A stretch of 64,000 nt of DNA from Acorus gramineus. Taxonomy: Eukaryota > Streptophyta > Magnoliopsida > Acorales > Acoraceae. Location of the stretch: NCBI GenBank assembly GCA_030737835.1, contig CM060851.1, positions 8,385,154 through 8,449,153 on the forward strand. Direction: 5' to 3'. The position numbers were made by a program, and so were the translations under genes. The notes under the pieces are model-generated. The model did not search any database. It had not been told where the DNA came from and saw nothing but the letters and a program-made list of their open reading frames with translations. Shown in pieces: positions 22,689-33,226 of the stretch. Numbering within the stretch: position 1 is the stretch's first letter; every line of letters starts with the position of its first letter.

Positions 22689-23529
22689 CAGGGCGGCCCT
22701 GAGATTGACGATTTTAGAGGGGGCCCTAATATATTTACATAAAAACTATTAGTTAATATTACATAATTTAAAATATTTCAAATAAATTCTTAAAATGTTT
22801 TACAATTAATCATATCTTTTTAAATTTTTTTTCAAACATGCCCTCAACATGGTCAATTTTGAATCACATGATTTTTAAATGCTCAATATTTTGTATTTTT
22901 AGAATAAAATCTTGTTTCCTACAATAGTCACAAAGGCCAAAAACAAAAAAAATACAAATGAAAAAATATAAAGAAAAAACCGGTTATGTAAAAATAAAAA
23001 AATTAGAAGAAAGAAAAAAATAAAAAAACAAAAATTAAAAGCTCACCCAAAAAGATAACACGAAATCAATTTTTTTGCTTTAAAAAAGTATAAGTAAACA
23101 CCAAAAATTCCTTAAATCGTGGATTCATTATAATTTATTGATTTGTTAGAAATAAATCTTACAATATTGAGAAAAAATCCTATAAAATAGAATAAAATAA
23201 ATAAATATTAATTAAATATAAAGAAAAATCAAAATAAAGCCATATATAAATATTTTAAAAAACCTAAAACAAAAGTGATGAATCATAAATGAAATCAAAT
23301 TAAATTTTAATTAAATTTAAGTTGATGATGTGGGATGCGTATTAATGAAATAAAAATATTTTTAAAGAAGATTATTAAAACAAAGTTACGATCAATTTTG
23401 TAAATAAATAAATTTAAATATTAATTTAAAAATTAGTTTTTTTTAGAGTTTTTTCTCTTAATTTGGGGGCTCTATAAATGAGGTGGAGCCCTAGGCAATG
23501 GCCTACTCATCCTATGCCCAGAGTCGGGC
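22689..23529. mobile_element. Degenerate TIR element (CAGGGCGGCCCTGAG type) (A)
   Basis: The left end CAGGGCGGCCCTGAGATTGA and the right end CTAGGCAATGGCCTACTCAT...GTCGGGC are typical of a plant DNA-transposon family with GC-rich ends and an AT-rich core. The ends are only loosely inverted and no target duplication was confirmed. Non-coding. Confidence 0.45.
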
Positions 23530-23715
23530 ATGCCCACATAGAGTGTGTTAAAAAAATGTAGTGAGGAACGGGTTTAGAGAGACTGTTGGACCTGAGTTTT
23601 AAGATACTTGACTCCTTATATAAATAAAAAAGTAATAAAGTAAGGTTTTTGGAGATGCTCTTACATTAGGTTGGATGGGTTGAACCAGAGATAGGGGAGA
23701 GATAGACGATATACA

Positions 23716-24990
23716 CAGGGGCAGAGCTACAGCTCGGCTCGGCTGGGCTTTGATTTATTCAGCCCCCCCCCCCCAAATTTTTTGAAAAAAACTTTAGGTA
23801 GGCTATGATTATTTCTATCATTATTCAGTCATAATTATCCCTAATTACTACCCCTAATCATGGCTGATTATCCTCTATCACACCAGTTTATACACGGTTG
23901 ATTATTGCCTTGTATAAGCTAATTTAATCCTACCATTATTTGCTCATTACACCCCCATTATAGACAGCCATCATTTACTTTGCATTGAAGAGATGTAACG
24001 CAATTTCTATCTATCACATGGATAAATACGCATTTCTTATATAATAATACAAGATGAGAAATGAATTCTCCCTTACTACCAATTTTATCATGGTTTTCAT
24101 ATTTCTTCTAAAAAATATGGTTATAAAATTTTTTGAAATCTATGTCAGAATGATTCTTTTTTATCTTTACCAGTCTACATGTATTGAGATCAATTATATT
24201 TTTTTCAGTTATGAAATATGTTAATACAATACTTCACACTAAGATGAAAGATGATTTTTTTGTAGATTCCATGATTGTTTACATTGAAATTTTATTTTGC
24301 TAAAAATATTGACTTGGATTAGATAAAAGATGATTTATATTCTTTAAGCCCATGTTTGGTTAGAGAATAAGCCTGATATAAATTAGAATTAGTCAGAATA
24401 ACTTCATTATTGTTGTTTGGATAACTGGAATAAATGAGAATCTGTATGCCATAATTAACTATTATAAAGTGGTATATGAATTCCATCCACCCAATAGAAT
24501 TAAGTTATTCCAGGTTATTCAAACTAAAGGAATATGTGGGCCCACTATCAAATCAATTGTCGTCACCTCTTATAAATCAACTATCAAATCAACTGTCATT
24601 ATTTTTTTATCTTTTATAAATCTTTATCCACACTTTATTCATATTTTATACAAACAATAAAAACTTTATTATTACGTTTCCCAATAGAAATAATTCAAAA
24701 CACAATCAAACATAAAATCATTTTACTCTTATTTATACTAGAATATTCATAAATCTTAGAATAATTATATTCTTGAACCAAATATGGGCTAAATGATCAT
24801 CATAATAATTTCAATAACATATTTATGAAAAAATTTAATCTTTTGTTTATTTTTGTATTTTTGTATATCTATGATAAAATTTACTAAAAATGAAGTATAA
24901 ACTCGTTTAGTTTATATAAAATTTAAATTTTTTATTAAATTTTGAGTTCACCTCAACTCCTCTCAATATAAAGTCCTAGTTTCACCCCTG
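23716..24990. mobile_element. hAT-like element with CAGGGG termini (A)
   Basis: The ends are CAGGGGCAGAGCTA and, inverted, CAGGGGTGAAACTAGG, flanked by imperfect 8-mers GATATACA / GATTTACG. It contains a C14 tract near 23765. It is non-coding and hosts the Tourist MITE at 24348-24790. In B the left end is truncated. Confidence 0.6.
24348..24790. mobile_element. A-specific Tourist-like MITE nested in hAT element
   Basis: The inverted ends GCCCATGTTTGGTT / AACCAAATATGGGC are flanked by TAA at 24345-24347 and 24791-24793. B has the empty site TTCTTTAAAGGATCG at about 50055. Non-coding. Confidence 0.85.
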
Positions 24991-25751
24991 GATTTACGAA
25001 AACAAACGTAGCAACCCTTGCTACAAGCAAGATAGAAAAAAAAAGTACAGCCATATTGGGGTTATTTCAGTGGGGCTGGTCCACAATTTGTTTGAGAGGT
25101 TCATGTTGGACTTAGTTATGTGTTGGACTGTTGCGTTGTCCTGTCCGAACCTTTGTATTATATAAAAAAAAGTTCTAATGGTTTACCCAGTCGGATTATT
25201 GTGTTGGATGTATCTCGAAAATCATTAGATGGATTTTTTATTGACTTTTATACTTGTAATTATGGGTATTGTTCATTGTTGTAATTTTGAATATTGTTTA
25301 AATATTTTTAAATAATACTTTAATTTAATTTTTGTTTGTTTAAATATGATTTTGTGAATATCTATATTTTTTAATTACAAGAATTAAATGTCAATATAAT
25401 GGACCCATGTAGTCATGCTATTAAATTAAGTGAACTCTGTTATAAAATGAGTTCTTTTTAACTTTCTTCCATTTAATGTATCGGGATATCTTATTAAATT
25501 TTTTTTAATTATTTAATTCATTGAAATATATCAATAAAAATTAATATTTCAACTATATAATTTTATTTTTTTAAATGTAAAAAATTAATATTTCAACTAT
25601 ATAATTTTATTTTTTTAAATGTGATCTATATTTTAAATTATAAAATGTATTAAGTGTATCATTTTTTATTTTTTTTATTCATTAATTTTTTATTTTGATA
25701 TCGGAGGGACTCCCCATGGTTGACCTTACGGTCGAGTTGGGAATGATACCT
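24991..25751. other. Non-coding AT-rich stretch
   Basis: A 52-bp unit (AATTAATATTTCAACTATAT and following) is duplicated at about 25530-25620 only in A. Nothing else was recognised. Confidence 0.4.
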
Positions 25752-26180
25752 TAAGCCTGTCGATTATTTAAAAAAATATCCGTATCCGATCCGAATCTGT
25801 ATCCGAAAATGCAGAAAATATCCGATATCCGAAAATCCGTATCCGAACCAAATTTTTCGTATCCGAAAATTTTTGGAACAGATCGGATATAGCTTATATC
25901 CAATCCAAACAATATTCGTATCCGAACTATTCTAGTGCTCATGATCTAGGGCAAAACACAAACCTATTAGGATTTGTGTTTTTATGTCTTTGGTGGATAC
26001 CTATTTAACCATGTTAGGACTTAAGATTTTATAAATTCTTTATATTTTAATCTGGTTCGGATATTTCAGATATTATCCGAATCCGTATCTGAATTTTTGG
26101 ATCGGATACGGATATGTGTTTTGGAATTAATATCCGTCAGATATCGGATACGGATATTTTTTTGGATATTCAAGTGCAGG
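25752..26180. mobile_element. hAT MITE rich in ATCCGTATCCG, right end lost (A)
   Basis: The left end TAAGCCTGTCGATTATTT and clustered TATCCGATCCG words match the family at 5583-6072. The right end and about 160 bp of flank, both present in B, are missing, so the element now abuts the promoter of the DUF674 gene at 26399. Confidence 0.7.
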
Positions 26181-26184
26181 TTTT

Positions 26185-26398
26185 TTAATTTTAGAGAATG
26201 GTTCTTTTGCTTGAACGATTAAGAAAGCATTTGCTAGAAAACTGCACTCACGCCAGATTCTTTAGCTTCCCGAGATCCATAGCACGTAAGATCACCCATT
26301 CAACATAAAGGCACCTCGATATAATTAAAGTATCTCTCTATAAATTGTTAAGATTGATCACCAATATCATCATCCTCTTAAAAAAGTTCACACTCACC
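26185..26398 (+). promoter_or_regulatory. Putative promoter and 5' UTR of plus-strand DUF674 gene (A, truncated)
   Basis: Words shared with the promoter at 20665-20850 are TTTTGCTTGAACG, GCATTTG, AAACTGCACTCA, CTTCCCGAGATC, ATCACCCATTCAA and GGCACCTCGATATA. Compared with B, the upstream GACCACCTTTCGAG part is deleted. Confidence 0.6.
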
Positions 26399-27025
26399 AT
26401 GGCCACCAACAAGAAGCACTGCCTGAAGCTTCTAGTGGACAATAGGTCCCAAAGAGTCTTGTTCGCTGAAGCAGATAAAGCAGCAGTGGATTTCTTGTCC
26501 GGACTACTTTCTCTTCCACTTGGGTCAGTAGTGAAGCACCTCAACAAAAAATGCATGGTTGGAAGCTTAGGAGATCTCTATGGAAGCTTCGAGAGCCTGA
26601 GTGACACACACATCCAACTCGGCCAAAACAAAGCCTCTTCATCAACTCAACCAAATAGTACTCTCCACTCTCAAGTTGGGTCTTTCCCATCTGCACCAAA
26701 GAATTGGTACAACTGCGGCTGTAACAGGTATATGGTGATGGATAATCTTGCTGTCATGCCCATGTCGATAATCTCATGTTTGTCCCTCTTCAAGAAGTTC
26801 AACATTAAGGAAGTTGGTTCTCTGCAAGAGAGGGTGGTTGAACTGGGCATGGATGAGGTAACATTTCACACACACACACACACACAATAATTATACATAT
26901 ATGGCATGGACACGCGAACTGATTTATGTACTGGGATTTTGTTTGGTTAGGGAATGAAGTTGTTGCAGGCATCCTTTCAGTCAAAGACAGTTCTGAAGGA
27001 TGTCTTCCTTGTAAGCAAGAAATGA
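26399..27025 (+). CDS. Short single-domain DUF674 protein, 2 exons (A)
   Basis: Exon 1 is 26399-26857 and exon 2 is 26951-27025 (GAG|GTAACA...GTTAG|GGAATG), giving 177 residues. Start: ATG in CTCACCATGGCC, aligned with MATKK of the paralogue. Segments: MATNKKHCLKLLVDNRSQ, RVLFAEADKAAVDFLSGLLS, LPLGSVVKHLNKKCMVGSL, MVMDNLAVMPMSIISCLSLF, and exon 2 GMKLLQASFQSKTVLKDVFL. Between WYNCGC and NRYMVMDNL about 50 residues present in the 237-residue paralogue are missing, including the GTQCPSC motif; the loss is in frame. The intron opens with a (CA)n run and the 3' UTR contains a (GT)n run at about 27075-27093. It is divergent from the gene at 19842. Function unknown; it is intact as an open frame but may be impaired if the Cys motif matters. 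Confidence 0.85.
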
Positions 27026-27721
27026 TGCTGGACTAGCTGGAGCTGCAATGGGTGTTTTTCTTTTCCTTTTTCTTTGTGTGTGTGTGTGTGTGTAGGGTTT
27101 GACCCCTTAATTACTTGCACGGAGACATGTTTGTGTTGCAAGGGGAGTCTTTATGTTTCACCTATTTAGAATGAAAACATGTTTATTAATCAAAGAACTT
27201 TGTGTACATGCAGTTTTTTTTCTGCTCTAAATGTAATTTCATATGCCTCTTTATCCATCCAACAAAGTATATATTTTATTGGGCGAGGTATATAACTCAT
27301 AATGTTTTTTTATTTAATTTGAAATAAAGTGAAATATATTTTTCATTAAATCACATATGCTTATTTTTAAAAAATTAAATTAAATTATTTAGGGGCTTTA
27401 TGTGGGCTGAACTGTTCACATGACCGTCCCTAACATTTTCTTTAATCAAATGTGTGCATGACTATGATTTTGGATGATGAATGAAACTCTCAAATTCCCT
27501 ACTTTGTGCATGAATCATGAATATTATAAGGAAAAAATGGATATAACAAAATCTCTACAAGTCCCTTCAATTTATACTGATTTATTGTTGTAGTAGTCCC
27601 TAGTTCAAGAAGCATATTGGCAGAATATTCCAAATAGTTATAAGTCTTTAACAAATCAATGAATTCAACATTACTCTTTTAACTTACCAATATATTCCCG
27701 AGTCATCAATTTATTGAAAAT
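27026..27721. other. 3' UTR and AT-rich flank of DUF674 gene
   Basis: A (GT)n microsatellite lies at 27075-27093. Beyond about 27200 only AT-rich non-coding sequence is seen, up to the LINE relic. Confidence 0.5.
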
Positions 27722-28294
27722 CCACCACCTAAAGAGAGGCTGCTTACAAAGGTTTATCGGGCTAAGTGGTGCCCCTCGGAGTCCGTCACTTGTGTGTTGT
27801 GCGGAGTAGACCCGGAGACGGTTGTGCATATGTTTTGTTCATGCAGGGTGGTGAAAGATTTCTGGCAGCTCGTGGAACATGAGATGTCGCTTTGCATGCA
27901 TGCAATATCTATTGACGAGATGTGGGTGGTGGGAGGATTTTTCCTCACTTCCGCAGCATCCTGAAAGGCCGGCCAACAACGTGCTCCGCTTGATCATCAT
28001 GGGGGGGGGGGGGGGGGGGGGGGGGGGGAATAGCAGAGGTTTGGAGTGTTACCTTTAGCAGATGGAGGATAATCATTTCTGAGTAATAGCAAGGAGTTTT
28101 ATTTTGATTGGCTTGTGGTTGCCCTCGAGACTAGTACACACCCTGTTTACTGGGGTCGAGGGATACGGGTTTAACTTCATGTTCTTCTTCTTTCTCATTC
28201 TATTTCCTCTCATCCCCAATTCAGAATTGTAAGCACTCTTTTGGTATAAAAATATTCATAGTAATTTCTACCTTTTTTAAAAAAAAAAAAAAAA
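27722..28294 (+). pseudogene. LINE 3' end: zf-RVT region plus poly(A) (A)
   Basis: The frame PPPKERLLTKVYRAKWCPSE continues with VTCVLCGVDPETVVHMFCSC, the zinc-binding zf-RVT pattern at the C-terminus of plant L1 ORF2, then VVKDFWQLVEHEM and a TGA after LTSAAS. About 110 bp of coding sequence present in B are replaced by a G28 run at 28001. An A-tract at about 28279-28294 marks the 3' end. It may be the same family as the RT relic at 9515. Confidence 0.8.
28001..28028. repeat. G28 homopolymer
   Basis: Twenty-eight consecutive G residues replace the sequence that in B runs from GGGGAGTTGTCTATG to GTGGGGGAGGGG. Both flanks are G-rich in B. Probably a sequencing or assembly artefact, or a slippage product. 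Confidence 0.9.
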
Positions 28295-28695
28295 TTATTG
28301 AAAATAATCCTTCTTCCTCCAACTGTCACAAAACAGACGAGTTCTCCGTAAAATCAAGCAACCTGCTTCCTTCGTAGTAATTAAGTCTTCTCAAGTTCAA
28401 CACTCTCCATATTCTCCTTGTGTTGATCATTGTTCAATACAAGAAAGGGTGAAATTCCAAAACAGAATTGACTCCAACCAAGCACACTTAGACTCCTTTT
28501 GTAAAAAAAAAAAATTCTTCAAACCTAAACATGGATTCCATTTAACATAGTATAAAACCAAATAAATTAGTATTTCGAACTCTAGTAAACTAAAAAAATG
28601 TCGGTCATTATTGCTCAATACAATCCAAGATAAAATTCCAAAACAGAATGATATCTTCACAAGCAATCCATCATTTCTTCCCATGGAATAGGTCT
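28295..28695. other. Non-coding flank
   Basis: It contains the word CCAAGATAAAATTCCAAAAC, which is tandemly multiplied in B near 54150-54265. No gene. Confidence 0.5.
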
Positions 28696-28752
28696 GTTCA
28701 CTGTCAGACCCGTCTTCGATTGCAAGGAGGCCTGCAACAATTTCAAACCCGG
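28696..28752 (-). pseudogene. DUF674 C-terminal exon relic (A)
   Basis: The minus strand reads GLKLLQASLQSKTGLT, nearly the second exon of the intact paralogues (GLKLLRASLRSKSVLTDVFL), then diverges. No exon 1 is found upstream within reach. The relic is retained in B at 55120-55178. Confidence 0.7.
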
Positions 28753-28770
28753 TGTTTGAAATATAAATTC

Positions 28771-29294
28771 TAAGGATGCAACTCGGGCGGGGATTGGATC
28801 AGGTTCGGATCGGGTTTGATTTTAACCCACATTGCACAGAGCTCAATCTGAACCCGAACCCGACCTCAACCTGAAGGGTTCAACCCGAACCCGACCTCAA
28901 CCCACGGGTTTGGGTTGAATTCGGGCTCAGGTTTAATACTTAAAAGATCATAAAAATTATTTAATAAACAACACAATAAACTCTAATTAATTAAATGTAT
29001 ATTCACCACAAAAAAAAACTTACAAAATCCAAATAGTTTATGAATACATATTCTAAATTTTAATTAAGCTAAACATAACTTCATCGCTTTTCAACAAAAA
29101 TATAAAAAAAACATTTATCAATTCGGGTTCGGGTTGAGCCCGCATAACCCGACCCCCCAACCCAAACCCGACCCGAATTGGGTTTGGGTTAGTTCGGGTT
29201 CGGGTCGGGTTGAACCCAGTAGAGAAAAACCTCAACCCAAACCCGCCCATGAACCGGGTTGGGTCGGGTTCAACCCGCCCAAGTTGCACCCCTA
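28771..29294. mobile_element. A-specific hAT MITE, CCCGAA-rich
   Basis: The ends TAAGGATGCAACTCGGGC and, inverted, TAGGGGTGCAACTTGGGC are flanked by 8-bp duplications ATAAATTC (28763-28770) / ATAAACTC (29295-29302). B holds the empty site ACTATAAACTATTCCCG at about 55185. Same family as 9767-10234. Confidence 0.9.
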
Positions 29295-29369
29295 ATAAAC
29301 TCTCCCCCCCTATGCCTATGCCGTGGAACATAAGGTAAGAATAATAAAGAATAGTTAAAAATAACTAAA

Positions 29370-29777
29370 AAAAATTATTTGTTTTGATAGAATAAACCCC
29401 GATAGTTATGTCTGGATAAGCTAAGATAAGACCTGATAACTATTCTAAGGAAATGGTGGAATTGTTTATCAAGGCTTATCTATACCAATGGATAAAAATA
29501 CCCTTCTCTGTCATTTTAAAAAATTTATCTCACCTAACAGACTCACACAGATTCCAAAAACTGTCACATCTATCAAATCAATCATATATCTCTCACACTA
29601 TTCCCAGGGGGTATAATTGTCATTTAAAAAATCATAAACTCTTATTCATCCCTTATCAACCATTTATCATCACTTTATCTAAAGTGAACCAAACAACAAA
29701 AAAAACAACCAAACAAAAAATTATTTATTCAGCCTGGATTGTTATCTATCCCAGAATAACTATCAGAAACGAATAAC
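29370..29777. mobile_element. Probable MITE (A)
   Basis: Loosely inverted ends (TTATTTGTTTTGATAGAATA / GATAACTATCAGAAACGAATAA type) bound an AT-rich, non-coding core with words (AACCAAAC, TTTATC) seen in the Tourist-like elements. B differs internally by a segment TTACGTTTCCTAATGAGAA. Confidence 0.45.
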
Positions 29778-29949
29778 CTAAAATCACACCCCATACAAAA
29801 GTTTGAGATTTTGTTAAGAGATGAGATTCAGTTAGACCTGAAACCTAGCAAACATCATCAGCCTTCCATAGAAAACCGACTCATGAAAAGATGTCATTCT
29901 AACATGTTTAGCATCCGTCATTGTGATGACATTAATATGATTTCGTACA

Positions 29950-32150
29950 ATTATAAAAGTTAAATCATTTCATCCGTGTCAAAACTAATAAGATGTCATG
30001 TTCTATTGATATAGACAAATTTTGGATCACTGGGCTTGGACTCATGATATATATGGCATTTTGGAGGCTACGGTCGCACGTGATCAGTCATCAGTCCCAT
30101 CTCACAAAATAAGAGTGGGACAAGCCCAGTCCAACTTTATTAAATTGATCTTTAAAATAAGATAGTTACACTCAATTTTTTTTTTATAATCTAAAATATA
30201 TTCTTATATATTTTATTAAAAATTCAAAAAAACATTCTTCGTTAAATTTTTTCTTATACTCATTAAAAATAGATTAATTTAATTTAAAATAAAATAATAT
30301 ACACTTTTATTAAATTATATATCTTATTAGACGATGTTTACTGATTTGTCCCACACACACACAAAATAAAAAAAATAAAAACTCATCAGTCACCTTCATA
30401 AGTGGATGACTGTGAAACGTGAAACAGTAAAAGGGAGAGGGCATCTGTGGTGAGCGGAGAGGGGCGGCAATAGCCCTCCCTGTCCCCGGCACCGGTCTCT
30501 CCTAGGCGATAGCCCTCTCCATCCTCGGCACCCCCCTCCCTTAGCCTCCTCCACTGTCCCCACTTTGTTATCCTAATTTTAAAAATTTGAATAAAGATAA
30601 AAATTGATGGAGTTTTGTTCTTGTTGTTTATTTTATGGTCAAACCATTCCATAGCTCTTGTTCGATAATGTCATCATGGCCAGAACTGAGTTCAAAAAGG
30701 TTGAGATAACGGAACCATAAACAGATTCAGTCCTTGATATTAGCTTCGACTAATAGAATAACAATATCTCGGATTGGCATATATTCAAAATTTCCAAATC
30801 CTGTTGAACGTGACAGATGTTAATCTGGCCTAATTATTTTTGAGGTTCTTCTCGTGGTCTTGATTTGGTCGGTACACAGAGTCCTGCTCGGCGTGTACCT
30901 AGTCATTCGTACATGAGATATGAGACCGTCCGACCTAATCTGATTTAATCCAGTCGAGTCTCACTTACTCGAGACAAAATTTATCTGCGAGATGTAAGAC
31001 CGTCCGACCAGACCTGATTCAATCTGGTCTTGTCCCACCTTCCCAGGATGACATTTGTTCGCGAGGTGGAAAACCGTCCGACCAGACTTGATTTAATCTG
31101 GTCGTGTCTCACCTATTCGGGACACGTGTTCTTTTTAACATGATACAGATTATTTTCTCCACAGTCTTCATTTAAGTAACATTTTTACATGTTATGTAAC
31201 AACTTAACACTAACATGATAGTTAATCTATCTATTGAAGATACTCTTAATCTCCAATCCAAAACTTAGTGGAAACCAAGACTAATTAGGTCCTATCCTAT
31301 CCTATATATGCTACACCTAAATGGATCTCCATGAATTTCTTTTCAAACGAGAGATCTGCTCAAAGGCCGGCCGGTCACATATAATGCTACATGGAAAATT
31401 GTAATAATAAGGAAATTGATCAATTTGTTAATCTGATTTGGAACAATTATAAAAGTTATTTTATCCGTGTCAAAACTAATAAGATGTCATGATCTCCTGA
31501 TATAGACAAATTTAGGATCACTAGACTTGGACTCATGATATGCATCGCATTGTGGAGCCAATGGGTCGCATGTGACCAGTCCCATCTCACAAAAATAAGA
31601 GGGGGACAAGCCCAGTCCAACTTCACTGAATTGATATTTAAAATAGGACTGTTCCACTAAGTTATTTTTATAGTTTAAAATACGATTTTATATACCTCGT
31701 TAGAAATTCAATGGAACATACTTTATTAAAAAAAAAATTTCACACTTATTAAAAATAGGTTAATTCAACTCAAAATAGAGTAAATACACTTTTTATTAAT
31801 AAATTGTATAATTCATTAGATGATATTTACTATTTTACCAATCACACACATGCAAAAAATAAAAACTCATCAGTCGCCATTATAAGTTGATAACTGTGAA
31901 ACGTGAATTAGTAAAAGAGAGGGCATCCGTGGTGAGCGGAGAGGGGCAACGATAGCCCTCCCTGTCCCCAGCATCGACCTCCCCTAAGAGATAGCCCTCC
32001 CCATCCTGGGCACCCCCCCTCCCTTAGCCTTCTCCGCTGGACTTTTTTATCCTAATTTGAAAAATGTAAATAAAGATAAAATTGATAGACTTTTATCCAT
32101 GAAATTTATTTTTTGGTTAAAACTATTCCATAAAGTTATAACATTATATT
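29950..32150. repeat. Older local direct duplication (A)
   Basis: The block starting AATTATAAAAGTTAAATCAT (about 29950-30660) recurs, diverged, at about 31440-32150: shared words are GTCAAAACTAATAAGATGTC, GTCCCATCTCACAAAA, GGTGAGCGGAGAGGGGC and ATAGCCCTCCCTGTCCCC. Between the copies sits the 74-bp array. Non-coding. Both copies are present in A and B, so this predates the 24-kb event. Confidence 0.8.
30905..31130. repeat. Three tandem 74-bp units (A)
   Basis: The anchor ACCGTCCGACC lies at 30925, 30999 and 31073 (period 74). Each unit includes an imperfect hairpin GACCAGA...TCTGGTC around TTGATTTAA. The array recurs in B at about 56780-57005. Confidence 0.85.
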
Positions 32151-33226
32151 TTTTTTTAATAATCGGCTAAGCGGCTAAATATATGCCTGTCTAAATGGGC
32201 CTCCCAAAAAAGAGAAAAAAAAAATAAAAAAAAAAAAAACAAAAACAAAAAAAGTATGGTGTTGGATGCTTTTTCCTTTTTTTTAAAGGCATCAAGCCAC
32301 ACTCTTTTAGAAAAAGCTATTTTATTTTTCTAAAGAAAATTGATGTCCAATCATGTTTGTAGTCCCTCTATGATACACAATCATTCTTTTTTTTTTTTTT
32401 TTTATAGTTTATACTATTCTACTAAAACATATATTATTATAAAAAATAAAATATACACGTGGATAAACAAATATATATATTTTGATTTTTATTTTTCATG
32501 AAAAAATAGAAATTTTGAACACACTCTACATGCGCTAATGAAGCGTATACTCGACGTATTTAAAAAAAAATAGTTTCTAAAGAAAATGCTTATATAATAT
32601 TTTTGAAAAACTTCTTTTATATTAAGTGCGGTTTTTCACTTTCTTCAATTTAGGGTCATTAGATCATCTGAAAACGAGTTTAGATTAAGTATGTTTTCTA
32701 TCAAAGTAAAATCTTCAATAACTATTTAAACAAGTTTGAAAATTTGAACAAATCCAGTTTTGATTAGTCGGCTAGCACACATCCCCTCTACATGAAAAAT
32801 ATCATGGTATTAAATCTAGGGTACACAAGTCTTCAAAAAATATACATATATATTCCAACCTATTTCCAAACATTACCTAAGATTAAAAAAAAAAAAAAAG
32901 AACCACAAGCTACTCACATATTCAAATGACTCAAATAATCGTAACAGCAGATTTTTTTTTTTTGGATAAGTGATTGTATTAATGAAAATGTCGGTTACAA
33001 AGATAATAGTGTCAACGTACAAAGTGAAGTAAAAGCAGCCAAGCCTTGCAATTGGAGGTTAATAGCAGAACTAGCTAACTTTAACACTATACACCATTCC
33101 ACCACCCCCACCAAATGCAACTTTGCAAGTGGAGTATCTCAAATTAAACTAGTGATGTCTTTTTTGACAACAAATGAAGGCACCAAACCTCACTTTTCTC
33201 TTGCACGAATTCTTTAATAAATTCTT
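32151..33226. other. Non-coding end of unit A
   Basis: 32160-32330 resembles 9230-9440 (GCTAAATATATGCC, GATGTTGAATG/GATGTTGGATG, AAGGC-TCAAGCC), and 32920-33220 resembles 13680-13840 plus 16430-16560. These are old internal paralogies. No gene. Confidence 0.6.

Larger units (their letters stand above)
9122..33226. repeat. Tandem segmental duplication, unit A (about 24.1 kb)
   Basis: The unit begins at TATATTTTTTATTTC (9122) and ends with AATAAATTCTT (33226), immediately followed by the start of unit B (TATATTTTTT at 33227). All landmarks recur in B in the same order and orientation: LINE relic, hAT MITE, palindrome, MULE, Tourist MITE, DUF674 genes, LINE 3' end, 74-bp repeats. Divergence by eye ranges from none to a few percent. 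Private to A: MITEs at 20933, 24348 and 28771, a 79-bp tandem repeat at 10853, and a G28 tract at 28001. Confidence 0.95.

Noticed and set aside
26700-26730. Missing DUF674 segment as an intron
   Set aside because: GTATATGG follows directly without an intervening sequence or acceptor; the segment is simply absent.
29053-29331. Open frame with Arg/Gly/Pro-rich repeats, and similar ones at 9679-9912, 10066-10476 and 33782-34319
   Set aside because: They are readings of the CCCGAA/TTCGGG subterminal repeats of hAT MITEs.
9122-33226. Non-allelic homologous recombination through the similar blocks at 9230-9440 and 32160-32330
   Set aside because: The junction lies outside those blocks (110 bp left of one, about 900 bp right of the other) and shows no homology.
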